DNA of 64,000 nucleotides from DATKFM01 sp046154965 (GTDB lineage Bacteria; Pseudomonadota; Alphaproteobacteria; Dongiales; Dongiaceae), in the NCBI GenBank assembly GCA_046154965.1, contig JBJXDY010000035.1:28471-92470 (forward strand), in the 5' to 3' direction. The notes under the pieces were generated by a model. It was not told the DNA's origin and made no database searches. It worked only from the letters and a program-made list of their open reading frames with translations. This document shows positions 17,415 to 26,089 of the stretch, piece after piece; position 1 is the first letter of the stretch; each line of letters opens with the position of its first letter. Position numbers and translations under genes: made by a program.

Positions 17415-18098
17415 TTATCGCCCGTGGCTCATGCGAACTTCCATGTAGCGCGCCGCAATGGAAAGCGGATAGCTCATGACGAAGTAGATTGCGGCCGCCA
17501 GCAAGAAGACGGCCATGGGCTGATACTCCGCGAAAGCGATGCTCTTTGCGCCATTCATCAGTTCGTTCACGCCGATCAGCGAGCAGAGCGCCGTATCCTT
17601 CAGGAGTCCCGACGCGTAGTTGGTCACCGGCGGCAGTACGATGCGAAAGGCTTGCGGCAGGATTATGTATGCCATCGCCTTTGCGGGCGTCATCCCCAAT
17701 GCAATGGCCGCCTCACGTTGTCCCTTATGCAGCGCCTCGATTCCCGAGCGGAATATCTCCGCGAGAATCGCGCCGCCATGGATTCCAAGCCCGGCGACCG
17801 CTCCCGCATAGTCGTTCAGCCAGCGCCAATTCAATTCAGGAAAATACTGCGGCGGCGCGAAGTAGACGACGAACAATATCACGACGATCGGCAAGCCGCG
17901 GGCTATCTCGATGTACACACCGGCAATCGAGCGAAGCAGCCGGCTGCGCGACGTTCGGAGAACGGCAAAGAACAGGCCAATGACGACGGCCAACAGAAAC
18001 GAGGCCCACGCGATATGCAGTGTCATGACCGAATAGGACAACAGTTCGGGCAACCACCGGTGAATGTTCTCAGCGTACAACTGCGGAAGCTGAAGCAT
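17415..18098 (-). CDS. polar amino-acid ABC transporter permease (HisM/GlnP type)
   Basis: 227 residues with about five membrane segments. It carries the cytoplasmic EAA coupling loop typical of this family (KGQREAAIALGMTPAKAMAYIILPQAFRIVLPPVTNYASGLLKDTALCSLIG, seen as its hallmarks at about 120-170). It forms the translocation pore together with the paralogous permease just upstream, driven by the ATPase at 18798-19565 and fed by the binding protein at 19640-20566. Nineteen bases separate it from the first permease. The operon order (binding protein, ATPase, permease, permease, MR-family enzyme) makes import of an organic or amino acid substrate likely. Confidence 0.92.
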   Translation of the reverse strand: MLQLPQLYAENIHRWLPELLSYSVMTLHIAWASFLLAVVIGLFFAVLRTSRSRLLRSIAGVYIEIARGLPIVVILFVVYFAPPQYFPELNWRWLNDYAGAVAGLGIHGGAILAEIFRSGIEALHKGQREAAIALGMTPAKAMAYIILPQAFRIVLPPVTNYASGLLKDTALCSLIGVNELMNGAKSIAFAEYQPMAVFLLAAAIYFVMSYPLSIAARYMEVRMSHGR

Positions 18099-18117
18099 TA
18101 TCGGGATCCCGCCGGAC

Positions 18118-18783
18118 TCATTGCCACGCCCGTTTTGCTCTTTCGAGCCGCGCGGCCAGACGCGCCATCGGGATCGTCATGCAGAGATAGATGAAGCCCG
18201 CCATCGGGTAGACGACGCCGCTCTGCAGCGTCTCCGTCACCAGTTGGCGCGAGAGCGCGAGCATCTCGACGATGCCGACCGTGAATACGAGCGCCGTATC
18301 CTTCAGCAGGACGATGGCAAAGTTGGTGATCGGCGGCAGCATGCTCCGCAGTGCCTGGGGCAAGATGATGTATCGCATCGCGCGCGCCGGAGTCATACCG
18401 AGCGTCAGCGCCGCTTCCATCTGCCCCTTGTGAATGGACTCGATGCCGGCTCGGTAGACTTCCGACAGATAGGCCGCCCCATTAAGCCCCAGGCAAACAA
18501 TTCCTGCCTGAAATGGCGATGGCTGATAGCCAAGGTCCGGCAGGCCGAAATAGATCACGAACAATTGGACAAATGCCGGCGTGCCCCGGAAAACCTCGAC
18601 ATAAACGAGGGCCGGCACGCGGAACAAGCGCCAGCGGGCCATTCGCACCAGCGCCACAAGGAGCCCGAAGATCAATGCGAACAGCAGCGCAGCGATGGCG
18701 ACCTTGATCGTTTCCGGCAATCCTTGAATGATCCAGGCGAAGTAGGTGCCGCCTTTGGTCAGGAAAACCTCGACCGGATGCAT
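18118..18783 (-). CDS. polar amino-acid ABC transporter permease (HisQ type)
   Basis: 221 residues with about five membrane segments and an EAA loop (KGQMEAALTLGMTPARAMRYIILPQ near residues 117-137, then LLKDTALVFTVG). It is a paralogue of the next permease and should form a heterodimeric channel with it in the inner membrane. It begins 14 bases after the ATPase gene ends, in the same operon. Starting at the ATG at 18783 gives a standard-length protein. Confidence 0.92.
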   Translation of the reverse strand: MHPVEVFLTKGGTYFAWIIQGLPETIKVAIAALLFALIFGLLVALVRMARWRLFRVPALVYVEVFRGTPAFVQLFVIYFGLPDLGYQPSPFQAGIVCLGLNGAAYLSEVYRAGIESIHKGQMEAALTLGMTPARAMRYIILPQALRSMLPPITNFAIVLLKDTALVFTVGIVEMLALSRQLVTETLQSGVVYPMAGFIYLCMTIPMARLAARLERAKRAWQ

Positions 18784-18797
18784 GCCCGTCCCTGCTC

Positions 18798-19565
18798 CTA
18801 CCGGTCCTGCAGATGCTTCAGAAAGTCACGGGTGCGCGGTTGTTGCGGATTCAGCAGCACATCGCGCGGCGGCCCCTGCTCGACGATCTTGCCCTGATCC
18901 ATGAAAACGACTCGATCGGAGACTTCGCCGGCGAATTGAATTTCGTGAGTGACGATGACCATGGTGCTGCCTTCTTCGGCCAGCTGCCGCATGACTCGCA
19001 GCACCTCGCCGATCAGCTCGGGATCGAGCGCCGAGGTGGCTTCGTCGAACAGCATCAGCTTGGGCTGCATGGCCAGCACGCGGGCGATGGCGACGCGCTG
19101 CTGCTGGCCGCCGGAGAGGCGCTCGGGATACTCGTTGATCTTGTGGCTGAGTCCGACCTTCTCCAGCATATCGCGGCCGCGCCGCTCGGCCTCTTCCTTC
19201 GACAGGCCGAGCACTTTCTGCGGCGCGATCGTGACATTTCCCAGGGCAGTCAGATGGGGAAACAGATTGAAGCGCTGGAAGACGAAGCCGATTTCCTGCC
19301 GCTCCTTCGCCAGTTCGCGGTCGCTCAGATGGACATAGCCGCCATTGGTCTGCTTTTCGCCGACGAGATTGCCGTCGATGTAGATATGGCCCGAGGTCGG
19401 CTTCTCCAGATAGTTGATGCAGCGGAGAAGCGTTGTCTTGCCGGAGCCGCTGGGGCCGATGATCGAAACCTTCTCGCCGCGCGCGACATCCAGGTCGACG
19501 CCCGACAGCACCTCAAGGCTGGCGAAGCTCTTGTGAAGCCCGGCGATACGGAGAAGCGGATTCAT
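18798..19565 (-). CDS. polar amino-acid ABC transporter ATP-binding protein (GlnQ type)
   Basis: About 255 residues, cytosolic, energising the two permeases below it. The Walker A is GPSGSGKTTLL, the Q-loop FVFQRFNLFPH, the signature LSGGQQQRVAIARVLA, the Walker B LMLFDEATSALDPE, and the switch histidine TH in VIVTHE. I place the start at the ATG at 19565 (MNPLLRIAGLHKSF), which fits the family. The frame allows an earlier ATG at 19598, but that one would lie inside the strong hairpin that follows the binding-protein gene. Its level relative to the binding protein is probably lowered by that hairpin. Confidence 0.92.
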   Translation of the reverse strand: MNPLLRIAGLHKSFASLEVLSGVDLDVARGEKVSIIGPSGSGKTTLLRCINYLEKPTSGHIYIDGNLVGEKQTNGGYVHLSDRELAKERQEIGFVFQRFNLFPHLTALGNVTIAPQKVLGLSKEEAERRGRDMLEKVGLSHKINEYPERLSGGQQQRVAIARVLAMQPKLMLFDEATSALDPELIGEVLRVMRQLAEEGSTMVIVTHEIQFAGEVSDRVVFMDQGKIVEQGPPRDVLLNPQQPRTRDFLKHLQDR

Positions 19566-19582
19566 GGGAAACGGGGATAGTT

Positions 19583-19611
19583 GTGGGGGCGGGTTCATCG
19601 CCCGCCCCCAC
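19583..19611 (-). promoter_or_regulatory. intercistronic hairpin after the binding-protein gene
   Basis: A perfect 11-base-pair GC-rich stem (19583-19593 with 19601-19611, seven-base loop) lies between the stop of the binding-protein gene and the ATPase start. It has no T-run, so it is more likely an mRNA stabiliser or partial terminator than a full stop. This is the common device for making more binding protein than membrane components. Confidence 0.7.
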
Positions 19612-19639
19612 GGTTACCTACCCACACTGCTAACGCCGG

Positions 19640-20566
19640 TCAGGTGAAGCAATGGGCCGCTGTCGGCGATTTGTATTCGGCCGGGCGGTCGACGCCCGCG
19701 CGCGGATTGACATCGGGCGGGATGAACCAGGATTTATCGCCCATGCCGTACTGCGCCATGGTCTTCACATTGATGCAGTTCGGCCAGATGTCCTCGGTGA
19801 TGATCTTGCTCATCGCCTCCTCAAGCGCCTTCTCTTCCTTGGTGACGCCTAAGATGACGTTATACTTCGTGGACATGATCGGATATTTCTCAACGTTGGG
19901 CGCCAGCTCGACCTGCTTGATCTCCCATTCCGGATGCTGGACGATGCCCCACTGCACCAGCGGCGGATCGAGGATCGCCATGTCCAGGCGGCCGGCCACC
20001 AGGTCCTGGAGCACGCCGTCCGAGGTGTCGTAGAGCTTCACCTCGCCGATGCCTTCGACGCCCTTCAACTCGGGCACCAGGGTGAAGCCGGTGACGGTGC
20101 CGACCGAGCGGCCCGCCATATCGGCAAAGGTGCTGAAGTTGTTGGCCGACTTCTGCGCCAGCAACGTACCGAAGTAATAGATCGCTTCGCTGAGGTTCAT
20201 GATCTTGGTGCGCGGCTCGATCCAGCCCATGGCGCCGTGCATCACGTCGACCTTGCCCTGCTTGGTGGCTTCGATCAGCGCCGCCCAATCCATCTGCACG
20301 ATGTTGGGTTCCAGGCCCAGCTTCTCGGCGACATAGATCATCAGCTCGCCGTCGGTGCCGCTGAGCTTGCCGTCCTTTACCTGTGTCATCGGCATATCGC
20401 CGTTCATGCCGATGGTCAGCTTGCCCGCCTCAATCGTCTTGATCTCCTGCGCGGAGCCGCGCCGGGAATGCAACCCAATGATCGTGGCCGCGGCGACGCC
20501 GCCGGCCAGAAACCTGCGCCGCGAGGGCCGCCAAGGCGTTGCCCCACGGATTGTGATCTTCGTCAT
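19640..20566 (-). CDS. polar amino-acid ABC transporter substrate-binding protein with twin-arginine leader
   Basis: 308 residues. The leader holds a twin-arginine motif (S-R-R-R-F-L-A-G-G, about residues 15-23) and a cleavage region ending GSAQE, so it is probably exported folded to the periplasm. The body is a family 3 solute-binding protein with the usual two-lobe pattern (KLTIGMNGDMPMTQVKDGK, LEPNIVQMDWAALIEATKQGKVDVMHGAMGWIEPRTKIMNLSEAIYYFG). It captures the substrate for the permease pair in the same operon. It is the first gene of that operon and is divergent from the RidA gene, with about 180 bases between them for promoters. The ligand is not predictable; an acidic or polar amino acid is typical. 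Confidence 0.9.
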   Translation of the reverse strand: MTKITIRGATPWRPSRRRFLAGGVAAATIIGLHSRRGSAQEIKTIEAGKLTIGMNGDMPMTQVKDGKLSGTDGELMIYVAEKLGLEPNIVQMDWAALIEATKQGKVDVMHGAMGWIEPRTKIMNLSEAIYYFGTLLAQKSANNFSTFADMAGRSVGTVTGFTLVPELKGVEGIGEVKLYDTSDGVLQDLVAGRLDMAILDPPLVQWGIVQHPEWEIKQVELAPNVEKYPIMSTKYNVILGVTKEEKALEEAMSKIITEDIWPNCINVKTMAQYGMGDKSWFIPPDVNPRAGVDRPAEYKSPTAAHCFT

Positions 20567-20747
20567 TTGCCTCTCCCTATGTCACTGCCCGATTCTGATC
20601 TGCTTGTACGCGACTGGACAGCCCGGCAACTGTTGGGCATTTGTAGAGGGGAGTCAAGAAAGCCTGAAGAGACGCGGCAAAGCACGGCGCATGCCGTAGG
20701 AATGTAGCCAGCGTCTCGCAAATGCGAACAACAACGGGGGCGAACCA

Positions 20748-21218
20748 ATGCGCGAACCAGTGAAGACACATCTGCCGGCGGTCAGCGCGCCGCTGGAATG
20801 GGCGACGATGGCCGACGGTATCCTCTATACCGCTCAGATTCCGAACCGGGAGGATGGCTCGATCGAACAGGGCGACATCACCGCCCAAGCCGAATTGACG
20901 CTCAACAATCTGCGGCGCACGGTGCAGGCAGCCGGCGGCACGATGAACGACGTGACGCAGGTCATCGTCTATCTGCCCGATCCTGCTGACTTTCCGGGCA
21001 TGAACGCGGTCTATGCCCGGTCCTTCAACAAGCCCTACCCGAACCGCGCCACGATTATTGCCCAGCTGATGGTGCCGGGGGCGCGCATCGAGATCCTTGC
21101 CTACGCCCATATCGGCCGGCGGGCAGCTGCCAAGAAAGCCGGCTCCAAGGCCAAAAAGGCGGCACCGAAGGCCAAGGCCCGCAAGAAGGCGGCGGCCAAG
21201 CGTTCCCGCCGCCGCTGA
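20748..21218 (+). CDS. RidA family protein with lysine/arginine-rich C-terminal tail
   Basis: 156 residues. Residues about 1-120 are a RidA (YjgF/YER057c/UK114) domain, which in characterised members forms trimers and hydrolyses reactive imine/enamine intermediates such as 2-aminoacrylate to ketoacids and ammonia. The catalytic arginine is in PNRATII (about residue 104). Unusually, the last 35 residues are almost only Lys, Ala and Arg (KKAGSKAKKAAPKAKARKK, then RSRRR), like the tail of an H1-type histone. Normal RidA is about 125-130 residues. It is followed 11 bases later by a D-amino-acid dehydrogenase, which produces imines, so the pairing makes chemical sense. The role of the basic tail is unknown; nucleic-acid or membrane binding are possibilities. 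Confidence 0.9.
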   Translation: MREPVKTHLPAVSAPLEWATMADGILYTAQIPNREDGSIEQGDITAQAELTLNNLRRTVQAAGGTMNDVTQVIVYLPDPADFPGMNAVYARSFNKPYPNRATIIAQLMVPGARIEILAYAHIGRRAAAKKAGSKAKKAAPKAKARKKAAAKRSRRR

Positions 21219-21229
21219 ACCCGGGTCCC

Positions 21230-22477
21230 ATGCGCATCGTCATCCTGGGCGCCGGCGTCGTCGGCGCGACGACGGCCTACTACCTGGCCCGCGACGGCCA
21301 TGAGGTCACGGTGGTGGACCGCCGGGACGCGGCGGGCCTGGAAACCAGCTTCGCCAATGGCGGGCTGGTGACGCCCAGCATGGCCGACCCCTGGGCGGCG
21401 CCGGGCGTGCCGACGATGCTGCTGCAGGGTCTGGGCCGGGACGACGCGCCGTTTGCGCTCCGGCCCGGCGCCGTGCCCGCCATGATCGGCTGGGGCCTGC
21501 GCTTCCTGCGCAATTGCGGCGAGGCGCGCTGGCGGGAGAACACCGAAGCGGTGTTCAAGCTGGCCACCTACAGCCGGGATGCCCTGGACCGCCTGACCGG
21601 GGAATCCGGACTTGCCTATGACCGCTTCGACGGCGGCACGCTGCGCATGTACCGCTCCCGCAGCGATTTTGCCCATGCCCAAGACGGTGCGGAGATCTAC
21701 CGGTCGCTTGGCGTGGAGTTTCGTGCCGTCGATGGCGCCGGCGCCGTGGCGCTGGAGCCGTCACTAACATCGGTGCAGGCGCAGATCGCCGGCGCCATCC
21801 ACTTCCCCGGCGACCGCAGCGGCGATGCCCATAAATTCACCCAGGCCATCGCCGAATTGGCCCAGAAGCATGGCGCCATCTTCCATTACGGCACCACGGC
21901 GGCCGGCTGGGATACCGACGGCGATCGCGTCACCGCACTGGGCACCGACATCGGGCGCATCGCCGGAGACGGCTTTGTCCTCGCCGCCGCCAGCTACAGC
22001 CCGGCCCTGGCAAAGCCACTGGGCCTGAACATCCCGGTGCAGCCGGTGAAGGGTTACTCCGCCACCTTCGCCATCGACGGCTGGAACGAGGCGCCGCTCA
22101 TGCCGCTGGTCGATTACAGCCGCAAGATGGCGGTGACGCGGCTGGGCGACCGCATCCGCCTGGCCGGCACCGTGGAGTTCACGGGCTACGACCAGCGGCC
22201 GAACCCGGCCCGGAGCGCCACCCTGATGGCGGGCTTCCGCGACCTGTTCCCGCACCATGAGCCGCGGAACGTCGAATACTGGAACGGCCTGCGGCCGATG
22301 ACGCCGGACGGGCGGCCGATCCTGGGCCAGGCGCGGTGGCGCAATCTCTGGCTCAATACGGGCCACGGGCCGCTGGGTTGGACGCTGGCTTGCGGTTCGG
22401 CGCTGGTGACCGCCGCGCTGATCGCCGGGCGGAAGCCGGAATTAGCGGCTGGACCGTTCCGGCTTGATCGCGCCTGA
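21230..22477 (+). CDS. FAD-dependent D-amino-acid dehydrogenase (DadA-like)
   Basis: 415 residues. The N-terminal dinucleotide motif is ILGAGVVGATTAYYLARDGHEVTVVDR, followed by the DadA-type ETSFANGGLVTPS region and a C-terminal FAD/substrate motif (MTPDGRPILGQ, NTGHGPLGWTLACGSA). DadA enzymes oxidise D-amino acids to imino acids and pass electrons to the membrane quinone pool; the imine then hydrolyses to a ketoacid. The 11-base gap after the RidA gene indicates one transcript and a shared purpose. It ends ten bases before the stop of the convergent cyclase gene. A sarcosine- or proline-type oxidase activity cannot be excluded. Confidence 0.88.
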   Translation: MRIVILGAGVVGATTAYYLARDGHEVTVVDRRDAAGLETSFANGGLVTPSMADPWAAPGVPTMLLQGLGRDDAPFALRPGAVPAMIGWGLRFLRNCGEARWRENTEAVFKLATYSRDALDRLTGESGLAYDRFDGGTLRMYRSRSDFAHAQDGAEIYRSLGVEFRAVDGAGAVALEPSLTSVQAQIAGAIHFPGDRSGDAHKFTQAIAELAQKHGAIFHYGTTAAGWDTDGDRVTALGTDIGRIAGDGFVLAAASYSPALAKPLGLNIPVQPVKGYSATFAIDGWNEAPLMPLVDYSRKMAVTRLGDRIRLAGTVEFTGYDQRPNPARSATLMAGFRDLFPHHEPRNVEYWNGLRPMTPDGRPILGQARWRNLWLNTGHGPLGWTLACGSALVTAALIAGRKPELAAGPFRLDRA

Positions 22478-22486
22478 GAGGTTCGG

Positions 22487-23713
22487 TCAGGCCGAACGAT
22501 CCAGCGTGAACAGTTCCTGCGGCCGGGCAATGCCGCGCAGCGCATAGCGGCCGACCGACACCAGTTGCTCCCGGGACGCGCCCGCGGCACCGGCGAAGGC
22601 CGACGACAGCAGAACATCCTGATCCAGGGAGCGGCTCATCCCGGCGATGCGCGACACCTCGTTCACCGCCGGGCCGATGACCGTGAAATCGAGCCGCTCG
22701 GCGCTGCCGATATTGCCGTAGAAGACCTCGCCCACATGCAGCGCGAGATACAATCCGGTGACCGGGAGCTGGCTCTGGGTCCTGGTCGTGTTCAACTCCT
22801 CGACACGCTGAAGTGCTGCCCGCGCCGCTTCCAAGGCCCGTCCGCAGGCGGCCGCCGGATCGCGCGCCTCGAAGGTGGCGAGCAAGCCGTCGCCGATGAA
22901 CTTCAGCACCTGCCCTTCATGCTCATGGATCGACGAGACGATCGCGTCGGCGTAGTCGTTGAGCAGCGGAATGATCTGCTCCGGCGCCACGGTATCCACG
23001 AGCCGGGTGAACCCCTTGAGGTCGCTGAACCACAAGACCGTGTGCAGCCTTTCGGCGATGCCGCGATTGATGGTGCCGCGCAGCACGCGGCGCCCGGCAT
23101 CGCGGCCCAGATAGGTTTCCACCAGAGTGCCGGCGATGCGGCCGAGGGCGCTGCCGAGGATGGAACTGGCGATTGCCGGCACGATGTAACCGAGCGCCGC
23201 CAGATCGGAATCCGAGAAACCGCCGGCGCGATCCGTGGTCCAGGAGGAGAAGACGGCATCCATCTCGCCGATCACCAGGGCGCCGCCCAGGCGGTTCGAA
23301 TAGGCGACATAGTCAGTCGTTCCGTTTGCGGCGAGATCGGTCAACACCGGGAAAAACGGATCGTCCTGCGGGCCCTGCGGCAGGCGCCGCCGGATCATCG
23401 TCTGGCCGGTCATGAAGAGATGATGAAACGGGCTGCGCAGCCAGCTCTCGTCTGTGCCGGTGGGTGCCGTTCTCCCATACTCGACTTCCCTCACGTCCTG
23501 CAGGTCGCGATGCCACTCGAATATGCGGCCCTCCAGCACTGGATGCAGCGTATCGGCGCCGATCAGCACGCGCTTCAGGACGACGCCCATGCGCCCCAGC
23601 CTTTCGCAGACGCCTTCGAGCATGCGGGTTTCCGCATCGCCCGCGAGCGTCCGCTCGGCGATCCAGCGGCTCAGATCCGCAAGCGCGGCGTTGTCAGCTA
23701 CAGGGGAATCCAT
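22487..23713 (-). CDS. class III adenylate/guanylate cyclase domain protein
   Basis: 408 residues without clear membrane segments. The C-terminal half (about 215-385) is a class III nucleotidyl cyclase: metal-binding aspartates in FSDLKGF and GDGLLATF, an adenine-type lysine in VLKFIGD, and the transition-state arginine and asparagine in NEVSRI. The N-terminal 200 residues are a conserved-looking regulatory region of a type often seen with rhizobial and rhodospirillal cyclases (for example EWHRDLQDVREVEYGR, SPFHHLFMTGQTMIRR). It should make cAMP in response to a cytosolic signal. Its genomic neighbours do not show what it controls. Confidence 0.88.
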   Translation of the reverse strand: MDSPVADNAALADLSRWIAERTLAGDAETRMLEGVCERLGRMGVVLKRVLIGADTLHPVLEGRIFEWHRDLQDVREVEYGRTAPTGTDESWLRSPFHHLFMTGQTMIRRRLPQGPQDDPFFPVLTDLAANGTTDYVAYSNRLGGALVIGEMDAVFSSWTTDRAGGFSDSDLAALGYIVPAIASSILGSALGRIAGTLVETYLGRDAGRRVLRGTINRGIAERLHTVLWFSDLKGFTRLVDTVAPEQIIPLLNDYADAIVSSIHEHEGQVLKFIGDGLLATFEARDPAAACGRALEAARAALQRVEELNTTRTQSQLPVTGLYLALHVGEVFYGNIGSAERLDFTVIGPAVNEVSRIAGMSRSLDQDVLLSSAFAGAAGASREQLVSVGRYALRGIARPQELFTLDRSA

Positions 23714-23766
23714 GGGCCGCAGATAGCATATTGCCGCCGGCGCTCACAATCGCGGCACGTGAAGCA

Positions 23767-24666
23767 TTAGCCCGCGAATTCGCCATCCGGCAGGCCCTTG
23801 ACGCCCGCGTCCAGGGCGAAGATGCCGCCGGCGTTCTTCTGCGCCGCCAGTTCCGCGGGACTGAAGCCATAGGTGACAGTGGTGATATAGAGTGTGTCAA
23901 GCGCCGGTCCGCCGAAAATGCAGCTGGTGACCCGCCGGCAGGGCATCTGGATGACCCGGTCCATCTTGCCCTCGGGCGTCCATCTGATGATGCAGCCGCC
24001 ATCCCATCGGCAATTCCACAGGCAGCCCTCGGCATCGATGGTCGAGCCGTCGCCGAAGCCGTACTTCGCCGTATCCGCCTTGGCAAAGACGCGCCGGTTG
24101 GAGACGCGGCCGCCAGCGGCATCGAAATCATAGGCGTAGATCGCATCGAAGGTGTCGCCGAAATACATAGTCCTGTTGTCCGCAGTCCAGGCGAAGGTAT
24201 TGGCGATGCCGAGGGCATCTTCGAACCGCGTGACCCGGCCATCGGGATCGATTCGGTAGAGCCCGCCGGTATTGCCGGTGATCGGCGTCTCGCTGCCGTC
24301 ATCGGCCAGGTTGTTCATCATGGTGCCGTACCAGAAGCGCCCCTGGCGGTCGCACTTGCCGTCGTTCGAGCGGTTCTTCGGCCTGTCCTTCTCAGGCTCG
24401 ACAAACCGCGTCATGGCGCCGGTCTGGGTATCGAAGAAATCGATGCCCGTCATGCTGGCGACGATCAAGCCGCCCTTCCGCCTGACGCCGATCGACGTGA
24501 CCATCTCCGGCGTGGGCCAGGTCTTGTGCGCACCGGTGGCCGGATGCCAGCGATGCAGCTTGCGCGCCGGCACATCGGTCCAGTAGAGCGCCCGCTCGCC
24601 GGCATGCCAGGTCGGCCCCTCGCCGAGCCAGCATTTGCTGTCGAGAACGCATTCCATATGTGCCAT
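23767..24666 (-). CDS. SMP-30/gluconolactonase family protein
   Basis: 299 residues, a six-bladed beta-propeller of the SMP-30/regucalcin/LRE family. These calcium- or zinc-dependent lactonases open sugar lactones. Marks are the metal-ligand glutamate in WLGEGPTWH, NDGKCDRQGRFWYGTM (about residues 103-118), GIANTFAWTADNRTMYFGDT, and GDGSTIDAEGCLWNCRWDGG. The ATG at 24666 is preceded by GAGG nine bases away; a second in-frame ATG three codons on is also possible. It stands alone between the cyclase and the GT61 gene. The sugar acid it serves is unknown; the enolase-superfamily enzyme at 16.2-17.4 kb could be in the same kind of pathway, but that is not shown. Confidence 0.88.
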   Translation of the reverse strand: MAHMECVLDSKCWLGEGPTWHAGERALYWTDVPARKLHRWHPATGAHKTWPTPEMVTSIGVRRKGGLIVASMTGIDFFDTQTGAMTRFVEPEKDRPKNRSNDGKCDRQGRFWYGTMMNNLADDGSETPITGNTGGLYRIDPDGRVTRFEDALGIANTFAWTADNRTMYFGDTFDAIYAYDFDAAGGRVSNRRVFAKADTAKYGFGDGSTIDAEGCLWNCRWDGGCIIRWTPEGKMDRVIQMPCRRVTSCIFGGPALDTLYITTVTYGFSPAELAAQKNAGGIFALDAGVKGLPDGEFAG

Positions 24667-24884
24667 CGCTCCAGCCCTCTTCTTGTCACAAGCGTCAAAT
24701 CTCGCATGTCGTGCTGAGCAGTCAATTGGCGAAACCGGGCCCCGTCAGCCGGGCGGCAGGCCCCTGCGATCTTGGGCAATTTTATCCCTCGACCAGCGCG
24801 TACTGTGATGAATAGGATCAAGCCGGGACGACGCGAACGCGGACAACGGTGCGAATTTTGCGGCAGATAACCGCTTTCTGGATC

Positions 24885-24889
24885 GGAGG
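24885..24889 (+). promoter_or_regulatory. ribosome binding site that decides a GTG start
   Basis: GGAGG lies seven bases before the GTG at 24897 and supports that codon as the start of the glycosyltransferase gene. Confidence 0.7.
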
Positions 24890-24896
24890 TTGAATC

Positions 24897-26066
24897 GTGG
24901 TCTTATTCCGATCACACGGTGAAATCGTCGAGCAGCTTCTGGCCGAGCCCATTTCAGTCGCTAGCGATTTTCCACCGCAACTGCCGCCGGGATCTTCGGC
25001 GCTCGATCTCGCAGGCGGACATTACGTTCCTCTCATTGATCCCATCTCCGTCGATCTGCCGGCTCCAGACGTGGTGCATTCGCCGTCTCAGTCGGCCCCG
25101 GAAACAGAAGTCTTCGGCAAGCTCGCCTATCGGACCAGTCCCGCCTATGTTGCAAAACTCACCGATTGCCTTGTAATGGGAAACCGGTTTGTCGTCGTCA
25201 CGTCGGACCGTCGCCCATTATATGAGTCTATTCCTACATACCTCGGTAAGAAAAACCCCAATTGGTTCAATCGGGATGCGGGGACCCTCGATAGACTCTT
25301 CAAACTGCCAGTGATGGAAATAGACGAGCCGGTGGCTCTGATCTGCAACTCGAATTGGCGAAACTACTGGCACTGGCACACGCAGACTCTACCGAACATC
25401 GCCTTGCTGCGGCGGGCTGGACTCTACCCGGGCAAGGTCAAGCTCCTCTGCTGCAATCCCGCCGATTGGCGGGAAATATCTCTATCTCTTCTCGGCGTGC
25501 AACCATCCGATACCATCGGCGATAGTGTGTCGCGTGTCTTCAAGATACGGGAACTCTATTACCCGTCTTTTCTGGATAAGACGAACATGTGGCTGCAATC
25601 GCCGGAGTTGCTTGATACCTACCAGGCGATCGCTGCCGACGTGCGCGGCCGCGCGCCGCCGCAAGAAGGCCTCGAACTTATCTACATCTCGCGGTTGGAT
25701 AGCAAACGCCGGAAGCTCTTGAATGAAATTGAACTGTCGGACGCATTGGAGAAGTTCGGTTTCGTAACGGTCATTCCAGGTGAGATAAACTATCTGCAGC
25801 AGGTCGCCATGATGCGAAGCGCCCGGGTGATCGTCGCACCTCATGGCGCGGGCCTGACCAATCTAGCCTTCGCTCCGAAGCCGAGCGTGGTGATTGAAGT
25901 AATACCGTCCTATTGGTATTCTGAGGCGAAGTCGGCTTTTCGCGTGTTGGCGCAGCTTGCGGGTCATCGCTATTGCGCCGTTGTTTCGCATGATACCAAT
26001 TCAGAAACCATGGATTGGAAAGTCGACGTCGATGCGGTCGTGGCCGTGGCTCGACGCTTCCTGTGA
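24897..26066 (+). CDS. glycosyltransferase family 61 (DUF563) protein
   Basis: 389 residues. The C-terminal GT61 signature is clear (IVAPHGAGLTNLAFAPKPSVVIEV at about 313-336), preceded by NWRNYWHWHTQTLPNIALL (about 150-168) and the YISRLDSKRRKLLNE region. GT61 enzymes transfer a sugar to a glycan or protein acceptor and in bacteria often sit in surface polysaccharide loci. There is no membrane segment, so it is probably cytosolic. The start is GTG with a strong GGAGG site. The gene is visibly AT-richer than the rest of the window (two hand-counted 60-base lines, 25201 and 25741, give 47-48% G+C). A similar AT-rich dioxygenase-like gene follows after 23 bases. This suggests horizontal acquisition of the pair. 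Confidence 0.85.
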   Translation: MVLFRSHGEIVEQLLAEPISVASDFPPQLPPGSSALDLAGGHYVPLIDPISVDLPAPDVVHSPSQSAPETEVFGKLAYRTSPAYVAKLTDCLVMGNRFVVVTSDRRPLYESIPTYLGKKNPNWFNRDAGTLDRLFKLPVMEIDEPVALICNSNWRNYWHWHTQTLPNIALLRRAGLYPGKVKLLCCNPADWREISLSLLGVQPSDTIGDSVSRVFKIRELYYPSFLDKTNMWLQSPELLDTYQAIAADVRGRAPPQEGLELIYISRLDSKRRKLLNEIELSDALEKFGFVTVIPGEINYLQQVAMMRSARVIVAPHGAGLTNLAFAPKPSVVIEVIPSYWYSEAKSAFRVLAQLAGHRYCAVVSHDTNSETMDWKVDVDAVVAVARRFL

Positions 26067-26089
26067 TTCTGGTGGGAGCAAACTGCATC

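Noticed and set aside
21097..21218. The basic tail of RidA as a frameshift artefact
   Set aside because: The tail continues in the same frame to a stop 11 bases before the next gene, with regular Lys/Ala/Arg codons, so it looks like real coding sequence.
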